DNA of 64,000 nt from Caenibius sp. WL (lineage in GTDB: Bacteria; Pseudomonadota; Alphaproteobacteria; Sphingomonadales; Sphingomonadaceae), in assembly GCF_019803445.1 (NCBI RefSeq), contig NZ_CP081844.1, positions 942,501 through 1,006,500 on the forward strand. Reading direction: 5' to 3'. Every line of letters starts with the position of its first letter. Positions within the stretch are counted from its first letter, which is position 1. Positions 59,439-64,000 of the stretch are shown here, piece by piece. Made by a program: the position numbers and the translations under genes. The notes beneath the pieces are model-generated. The model saw only the letters and a program-made list of their open reading frames with translations. It was not told the origin of the DNA and did not search any database.

Positions 59439-61244
59439 TCAGTAAACGTCACGCTGGTAGCGGTGGTCGGCCTGGAGCGAGCGGACATAGTCTTCCGCCG
59501 CCTCGCGCCCGGTATGGGCCTGGCTGGCCACGATATCGATCAGCGCCGCGTGGACATCCGGGGCGAGATTGGCTGCATCGCCACAGACATAGACATGCGC
59601 GCCTTCTTCCAGCCACGCGAAAAGGTCCGCGGCTTGTTCTTTCATGCGATGCTGAACATAGGTCTTTTCCGCGCGGTCGCGGGAGAAGGCGACATCCATC
59701 CGGCTGAGCGTGCCGTCTTTGAGCCAGCCCTGCCATTCCGTCTGATACAGGAAATCAGTGCGGAAATTGCGTTCGCCGAAGAACAGCCAGCTCTTGCCTT
59801 CCGTCCCTGCCGCCTCGCGCTGTTGCAGGAAAGCGCGGTAAGGCGCCACCCCCGTTCCGGCGCCGATCATGATGATCGGCGCATCGTTACCGGGCAGGCG
59901 GAAATGCGGATTGCTCTGAATATAGACCGGCAGCACGGTATCGGGGGCGGCGCGATCGGCCAGCAGGCCGGACGCGACCCCGGTGCGCGGTTCGTCATGC
60001 AGCCGGTAACGCACCGGCGCGACTGTCAGATGCGCTTCATCCGGGGCGGAAGCGAGGCTGGATGCCAGCGAATAGAGGCGCGGCTGCAACGGGCGCAGAG
60101 CGGAGACGAACCCTTGCGCCTGCACCCCGCCCACCGGGAACCGGCGAACGATATCGACGATATGGTGCGTGCGCAGGAAAACCGATCGTTCGCCCGAACG
60201 ATCCTCCTGCTGCAATTGCTGCAGGGCGGACGCTTCTGACAGCATAGCCCAGTAATCGAGAAAACGCGGTGTCGCGGCAGTGATCTCGTAGCGATGAGTC
60301 AGCGCCTCACCGAGCGTGAATCTCTGCCCCTTGAGCTCGATTGCGCTCTCGGCGGCCAACCCCAATGCATCGAGCAGCGCGGTGACGACCGCAGGATCGT
60401 TCGGCGCGGCAATCCCCAGGGCATCCCCCGGCTCGTACGTCAGCCCCGATCCGGACAGCGAAAATTCGATATGGCGGGTTTCCTTGGTCGATCCCCGGCC
60501 GACGATGGCGATATTGTTGACCACGGTTGCCGGGAACGGATTGCGCTTGTCATAAGCGGAGGGCGGGGCGGCGGAGGCCACCTGTCCGGCGCTGGCCACC
60601 GCGGGCGTGGGGGCGGCTTCGGCTTCGGCCGCCAATTGCGCGACGATGGCCTCGATCCAGGCTTCGGCCGGTTCTTCGTAATCGACATCGCAATCGACCC
60701 GCTCGGCCAGCCGCGCGGCGCCAAGCTCCTCCAGCCGCCGGTCGAGCCGCTTGCCCGCCTGGCAATAGTATTCATACGTGGAATCGCCCAGCGCCAGCAC
60801 GGCAAACCGCGCATCGCCGAGCTTGGGTGCCTTGCGGCCTTCGATGAATTCGAAAAAGCCGGTCGCAGGCTGTGGCGGATCGCCTTCACCATACGTGCTG
60901 ACAACGATCAGCACATCCTGTTCCTGGCCCAGTTGGCGAACCTTGTAGTCCGCCATATCAGCCATAACGGGGGTCAGCCCTTTGGCCTTGGCCACCGCTT
61001 CGAGCGCGCGCGCCAGTTCCGCGGCATTGCCGGTTTCGGTGCCGTAAAGGATGGCCAGCGATCGGGTGGCAGCGGGGGAGGAGGGCGCCGGTAGCGGTAG
61101 GGGGGACTGCATACCGGCGCCGATCCCGGCGAAATAGCCGCTGAGCCACTGCGCCTGCATTGGTGTCAGAGAACGGGAAATCTCTTCTATCAATCGCCAC
61201 TGTTCCGGGGCGAAAGGACCTCCCGGCGATACCAAAGCCGTCAT
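59439..61244 (-). CDS. cysJ: Sulfite reductase flavoprotein (alpha) subunit
   Basis: A 601-residue diflavin reductase. N-terminal flavodoxin domain: ILYGTETGNAAELARAL and STYGEGDPP; then an FAD domain (PRLYSLASS) and NADP domain (MIGAGTGVAPYRAFL, FFGERNFRTDFLY), ending in the aromatic DVY. It passes NADPH electrons to the siroheme subunit CysI. The ATG at 61244 is preceded by GAGGAAA; an upstream in-frame start would run through the leader hairpin. It is the first gene of the cysJ-cysI-PLP enzyme operon. Confidence 0.94.
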   Translation of the reverse strand: MTALVSPGGPFAPEQWRLIEEISRSLTPMQAQWLSGYFAGIGAGMQSPLPLPAPSSPAATRSLAILYGTETGNAAELARALEAVAKAKGLTPVMADMADYKVRQLGQEQDVLIVVSTYGEGDPPQPATGFFEFIEGRKAPKLGDARFAVLALGDSTYEYYCQAGKRLDRRLEELGAARLAERVDCDVDYEEPAEAWIEAIVAQLAAEAEAAPTPAVASAGQVASAAPPSAYDKRNPFPATVVNNIAIVGRGSTKETRHIEFSLSGSGLTYEPGDALGIAAPNDPAVVTALLDALGLAAESAIELKGQRFTLGEALTHRYEITAATPRFLDYWAMLSEASALQQLQQEDRSGERSVFLRTHHIVDIVRRFPVGGVQAQGFVSALRPLQPRLYSLASSLASAPDEAHLTVAPVRYRLHDEPRTGVASGLLADRAAPDTVLPVYIQSNPHFRLPGNDAPIIMIGAGTGVAPYRAFLQQREAAGTEGKSWLFFGERNFRTDFLYQTEWQGWLKDGTLSRMDVAFSRDRAEKTYVQHRMKEQAADLFAWLEEGAHVYVCGDAANLAPDVHAALIDIVASQAHTGREAAEDYVRSLQADHRYQRDVY

Positions 61245-61278
61245 GCGCGTTTTTCCTCGGCGTTTAGCTCCCTTTCCT

Positions 61279-61325
61279 GTGCTCCGGCCTGATGGATGGG
61301 ATCCATCAGCATCCTCTCCGGGCAC
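61279..61325 (-). promoter_or_regulatory. Structured 5' leader of the cysJ operon
   Basis: On the coding strand GTGC-CCGG ... CTGATGGAT-CCC-ATCCATCAG ... CCGG-A-GCAC folds into a two-tier hairpin: a perfect 9-bp inner stem (61289-61309) inside an outer GTGC/CCGG stem. It lies 35-80 bases before the start. It may be an attenuator or a processing stem. It does not fit a known SAM or SAH riboswitch as far as I can read it. Confidence 0.45.
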
Positions 61326-61484
61326 CGTTGTCATGAAGCACGTTTCACTCTTCGGGCAGTGTGCGATTTCCCTCTTTGCAAGGCAAATGCATATTATTGC
61401 GCCTTAATATGAAAAAATATGGTCTTAATAGCCGAGCGGGCAAGGGTGCCCTGCCGATAGCCGTTCATAGCCCTGAATGAAGTT

Positions 61485-61515
61485 CTGGCCGGGAGCAGGA
61501 ACTGCCCCCGGCCAG
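61485..61515 (-). terminator. Hairpin downstream of the peroxiredoxin gene
   Basis: CTGGCCGGG (61485-61493) and CCCGGCCAG (61507-61515) form a 9-bp GC stem 30 bases after the peroxiredoxin stop. The following coding-strand sequence AACTTCATT is only weakly T-rich, so it is a probable but not ideal terminator. Confidence 0.6.
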
Positions 61516-61544
61516 CGGAGAACCCGGTAGAGATGGTCTATGTG

Positions 61545-62177
61545 TTACCCGTTGAGATCGACAATCCGCAGATAGGGTTTCAGCGTCTTGTAGCCTTGGG
61601 GGAACTGCCGCGATGCTTCCTCGTCCGAAAGCTTGGGCGAAATGACTACAGGTTCGCCCGCTTCCCAATTCACTGGTGTGGCGATGCTGCGCGTGTCGGT
61701 AAGCTGGAGGCTGTCGATCGCACGGAGGATTTCGGCGAAGTTGCGGCCGGTGCTGGGCGGATAGGTGAGGATCAGCCGTACCTTGCGCGTCGGATCGATC
61801 ACGAAGACCGAACGAACGGTGACAGTGGGATCGCATTCGGGATGTACCATCCCGTAAAGCGTGGACACTTTCCCATCGGGATCGGCCAGCATCGGAAAAT
61901 CGAGCGCCTGGCCCTGCGTTTCCTGGATGTCCTCTTCCCATTTGTGGTGCGCTTCCACCGGATCGATCGACAGGCCGATCGGCTTCACGTTCCGCTTGTC
62001 CCACTCGGGCCGCAGCCGGGCGACTTCACCCAGTTCGGTGGTGCAAACCGGGGTGAAATTCTTGGGATGACTGAACAGGATCGCCCAGTCCGAGCCGATC
62101 CATTCATGGAAACGGATGCGGCCGTGAGTGCTATCCTGTTCGAAATCGGGGGCGATTTGGCCCAGTTGGATGGTCAT
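61545..62177 (-). CDS. 1-Cys (Prx6-type) peroxiredoxin
   Basis: A 210-residue peroxiredoxin. The peroxidatic Cys is in NFTPVCTTE (about residue 45), with the conserved upstream SHPK. The length, DFPMLADPDGKVSTLYGM and the extended C-terminal domain (PVNWEAGEPVVI) mark the Prx6/1-Cys group. It reduces hydrogen and organic peroxides in the cytoplasm. It diverges from a LysR gene across 246 bases, a common arrangement for a regulator and its target. Confidence 0.92.
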   Translation of the reverse strand: MTIQLGQIAPDFEQDSTHGRIRFHEWIGSDWAILFSHPKNFTPVCTTELGEVARLRPEWDKRNVKPIGLSIDPVEAHHKWEEDIQETQGQALDFPMLADPDGKVSTLYGMVHPECDPTVTVRSVFVIDPTRKVRLILTYPPSTGRNFAEILRAIDSLQLTDTRSIATPVNWEAGEPVVISPKLSDEEASRQFPQGYKTLKPYLRIVDLNG

Positions 62178-62423
62178 GGTAACTCCTCAGCGATGGCGGT
62201 TACTATGCCGCAGGGATTTACAGCGAACAAATGAATGTTATTGATGGTTATCTATCGTTATTTTGCTTGAAGATGCGATCAAGCGAATGCCGAGAGACAG
62301 GATGGAAACGTGCTGACGAGCCGGTCATAATTCCTCTGGAGGTGCCTCGCGGTATCGCTTTTCTCGCAAAACGACGCATAAATAAGATAGTTATAATTTG
62401 GGATTGAGCGGAAATATCTTGCT

Positions 62424-63272
62424 ATGGATATCAATGTTGCGCGGACTTTTCTCGAAGTGGTCAAGACCGGCAGTTTCGTCAGTGCCGCCGCCAATCTCAA
62501 TCTCACGCAAACGGCGGTAAGCGCCCGTATTCGTGTGCTGGAAGACCAGTTGGATCGCCCGGTGTTCGTACGCAACAAGGCGGGGGCCAGGCTGACTCCG
62601 GCGGGTGAGCAGTTCCTGCGCTTTGCGACCAGTCTGGTACAGGTGTGGGATCGCGCGCGGCAGGCGGTTGCTCTGCCGCCCGGCCGCGAATCCGTGGTGA
62701 CGGTTGGCGCCGAACTCAGCCTCTGGAGCCCGCTGCTGCGCCACTGGCTGTTGTGGATGCGGCGCGAATGCCCGGAAATCGCCGTCGACACACAGATCGA
62801 CAATTCCGAACGCCTGATGGAACGGGTGCAGGATGGTTCGCTCGATGTCGCTGTCCTTTATGCCGCGCCGCGCCGTCCAGGGGTGATTGCCGAACTGCTG
62901 TTCGAGGAAAAGCTCGTGCTGGCCCGCACCACTCCGTCCACCCAGCCGCTCGCACCGGAAGATCATGTGCAGATCGATTGGGGGGAGGATTTCGCTGCCA
63001 GCTATCAGGCTGCGTTCCCCGATCAGCCGAATCCGGTCGTCTCGATCAGCTATGGCCCACTGGCACTCGAATACATTCTCGCCACGGGCGGTAGCGGCTA
63101 TTTCCGGCAGGGTTTCATTCGGCCCTATCTGGAAGAAGGGCGGATGACCGTGGTGCCGGACAGTCCGGAATTTTCCTATTCGGCTTACGCCGTGCACTCG
63201 ACCAAGGCCGACCCGGGCGTGATGGCCCGCATTCGCAGCGGGTTGCGCGTCGCAGCGGCCATCACTGCCTGA
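62424..63272 (+). CDS. LysR-family transcriptional regulator
   Basis: A 282-residue LysR protein. The N-terminal helix-turn-helix is SFVSAAANLNLTQTAVSARI, followed by the linker helix and a periplasmic-binding-like effector domain (VTVGAELSLWSPLL onward). It has no OxyR-type Cys pair, so direct peroxide sensing is not evident. It may regulate the divergent peroxiredoxin gene or an unlinked target. The intergenic region has an AT-rich GATGGTTATCTATCGTTAT stretch near 62237-62260 that could hold its site. Confidence 0.86.
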   Translation: MDINVARTFLEVVKTGSFVSAAANLNLTQTAVSARIRVLEDQLDRPVFVRNKAGARLTPAGEQFLRFATSLVQVWDRARQAVALPPGRESVVTVGAELSLWSPLLRHWLLWMRRECPEIAVDTQIDNSERLMERVQDGSLDVAVLYAAPRRPGVIAELLFEEKLVLARTTPSTQPLAPEDHVQIDWGEDFAASYQAAFPDQPNPVVSISYGPLALEYILATGGSGYFRQGFIRPYLEEGRMTVVPDSPEFSYSAYAVHSTKADPGVMARIRSGLRVAAAITA

Positions 63273-63353
63273 GCGAGATGCGCGGGATCAACCACGTTTC
63301 ATTGGGCTTGCACCGGCCTCTATGACCCTTTGCACTGGGATCGCGCAGGTGGT

Positions 63354-63818
63354 TCAGAACATTCCATGGCTGCCGCCGACTGCGCCGATCACGGCCACGA
63401 GGGAGGCGGCAAGAAGCACCCGGTGCATGCGTTCGATGCGGGCAAAATCTTCCGTCGGGCTGACGGAATCGGCCATTCGCCGATGAAGGAACAGCGGCTC
63501 GATCACGAACAGCATGGCGGCAAACACCAGCCAGACGGCCACCATGGCATGCATCCACCAGAAATGAGCATCGGCAAAGCGATGCCACATCTGTCCCTGC
63601 CAGATCATCCAAAACCCGCTGATCCCTGCCAGAGCCACCCACAGGCGTGCTTGCGGGGCAAACCGATGTTCGATCTTATGGAAAGCTGCCAGCCGTTCGG
63701 CGGGGGGATGCGTCAGGCGGACGGACGGCATCACCACCAGCGTGACGAACGCCACGCCGCCGATCCAGAACAGGATCGCAACGATGTGGACGATCCGTGC
63801 GATAGTGATGCCGTCCAT
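63354..63818 (-). CDS. Small integral membrane protein (CopD-like)
   Basis: A 154-residue protein with four predicted membrane helices (about 8-30, 58-74, 84-108, 130-148). HIVAILFWIGGVAFVTLVVMP with the early His, and a later HAMVAVWLVFAAML, resemble the CopD/DUF2269-like group with His residues in helices. The function is unknown; heme or copper ligation is possible. The start lies eight bases after the stop of the flavohemoprotein gene, with GGAGCGG as ribosome site, so the two are co-transcribed. Confidence 0.7.
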   Translation of the reverse strand: MDGITIARIVHIVAILFWIGGVAFVTLVVMPSVRLTHPPAERLAAFHKIEHRFAPQARLWVALAGISGFWMIWQGQMWHRFADAHFWWMHAMVAVWLVFAAMLFVIEPLFLHRRMADSVSPTEDFARIERMHRVLLAASLVAVIGAVGGSHGMF

Positions 63819-63826
63819 AGCCGCTC

Positions 63827-64000
63827 CTATGCCGCCAGCAGTTCGTCGGCCGGGCCGAAGAATTCATAGTGAATGCGGTCCGACGAAACCCCCGCCAGCG
63901 ACAGCGCGGAGACCGCGTGGCGCAGGAAGGGGCGCGGGCCGCAGATATAGTAATCGGCTTCCGCGACCGGAGTCTCGGACACCAGCCATTCGTCGGTGAT
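63827..64000 (-). CDS. hmp: Flavohemoprotein C-terminus, truncated by window end
   Basis: The minus frame from 64000 encodes 57 residues ending at TAG 63827-63829: ADYYICGPRPFLRHAV, IHYEFFGPADELLAA. This is the characteristic NAD-binding end of flavohemoglobin Hmp (NO dioxygenase, which converts nitric oxide to nitrate). The globin and FAD domains lie beyond the window. It is too short to exclude another ferredoxin-reductase-type protein, but the EFFGPADELLAA ending is typical of Hmp. Confidence 0.8.
   Translation of the reverse strand: MTDEWLVSETPVAEADYYICGPRPFLRHAVSALSLAGVSSDRIHYEFFGPADELLAA

Noticed and set aside
61245-61440. SAM riboswitch upstream of cysJ
   Set aside because: The conserved cores of SAM-I, SAM-II and SAH aptamers could not be found; only a plain two-tier hairpin is visible.
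1-64000. CRISPR arrays, tRNA or rRNA genes, insertion sequences
   Set aside because: No regularly spaced repeats, cloverleaf-type sequences, rRNA segments or transposase motifs were seen on reading.

Overview
The window reads as chromosome of a high-GC alphaproteobacterium, most likely a sphingomonad (Novosphingobium/Sphingobium-like). The clues are the sphingomonad-style TonB-dependent receptors, a COQ4-like protein, an Mrp antiporter operon with subunits A and B fused, and an OmpA-type barrel ending in polyproline. No rRNA, tRNA, transposase, phage gene or CRISPR array was seen. Coding density is high and many starts and stops overlap as ATGA or TGATG.

Left part (1-11.2 kb): the end of putA (proline catabolism), then a five-gene isovalerate/leucine operon (isovaleryl-CoA dehydrogenase, methylcrotonyl-CoA carboxylase beta and alpha, a MaoC-type hydratase, a CitE-type CoA-ester lyase). 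A Crp/Fnr-type regulator follows, separated by a clear palindromic operator from a divergent class II aldolase-cupin pair.

11.2-16.5 kb: an ECF41-type sigma factor gene overlaps a carboxymuconolactone decarboxylase-like gene, with a textbook ECF41 promoter in front. Then come a small basic protein, a nitrobindin-like protein, a COQ4-like protein, an NADP-dependent oxidoreductase and a glyoxalase-fold protein.

16.5-46.5 kb: a catabolic region of unknown substrate. It holds two TonB receptors, two IclR regulators and two closely related MFS transporters. Its enzymes are an N-acyl-D-amino-acid deacylase-type amidohydrolase, a TauD/TfdA dioxygenase, a cupin, an acyl-CoA ligase, an amidohydrolase_2 protein, two crotonases, several SDR/epimerase genes, a tandem-fused acyl-CoA dehydrogenase, and a Baeyer-Villiger monooxygenase-alcohol dehydrogenase-esterase trio. 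Together they suggest uptake of a complex, probably cyclic or acylated compound, oxidative ring cleavage, CoA activation and beta-oxidation-like shortening. The substrate cannot be read from the sequence.

46.5-64 kb: mostly housekeeping. An outer-membrane barrel protein with a strong terminator, an L,D-transpeptidase, a tandem universal stress protein, the mrpACDEFG operon, cysJ-cysI-metB (sulfite reduction and sulfur amino acid synthesis) behind a structured leader, a 1-Cys peroxiredoxin divergent from a LysR regulator, a small membrane protein, and the end of a flavohemoprotein gene running off the window.
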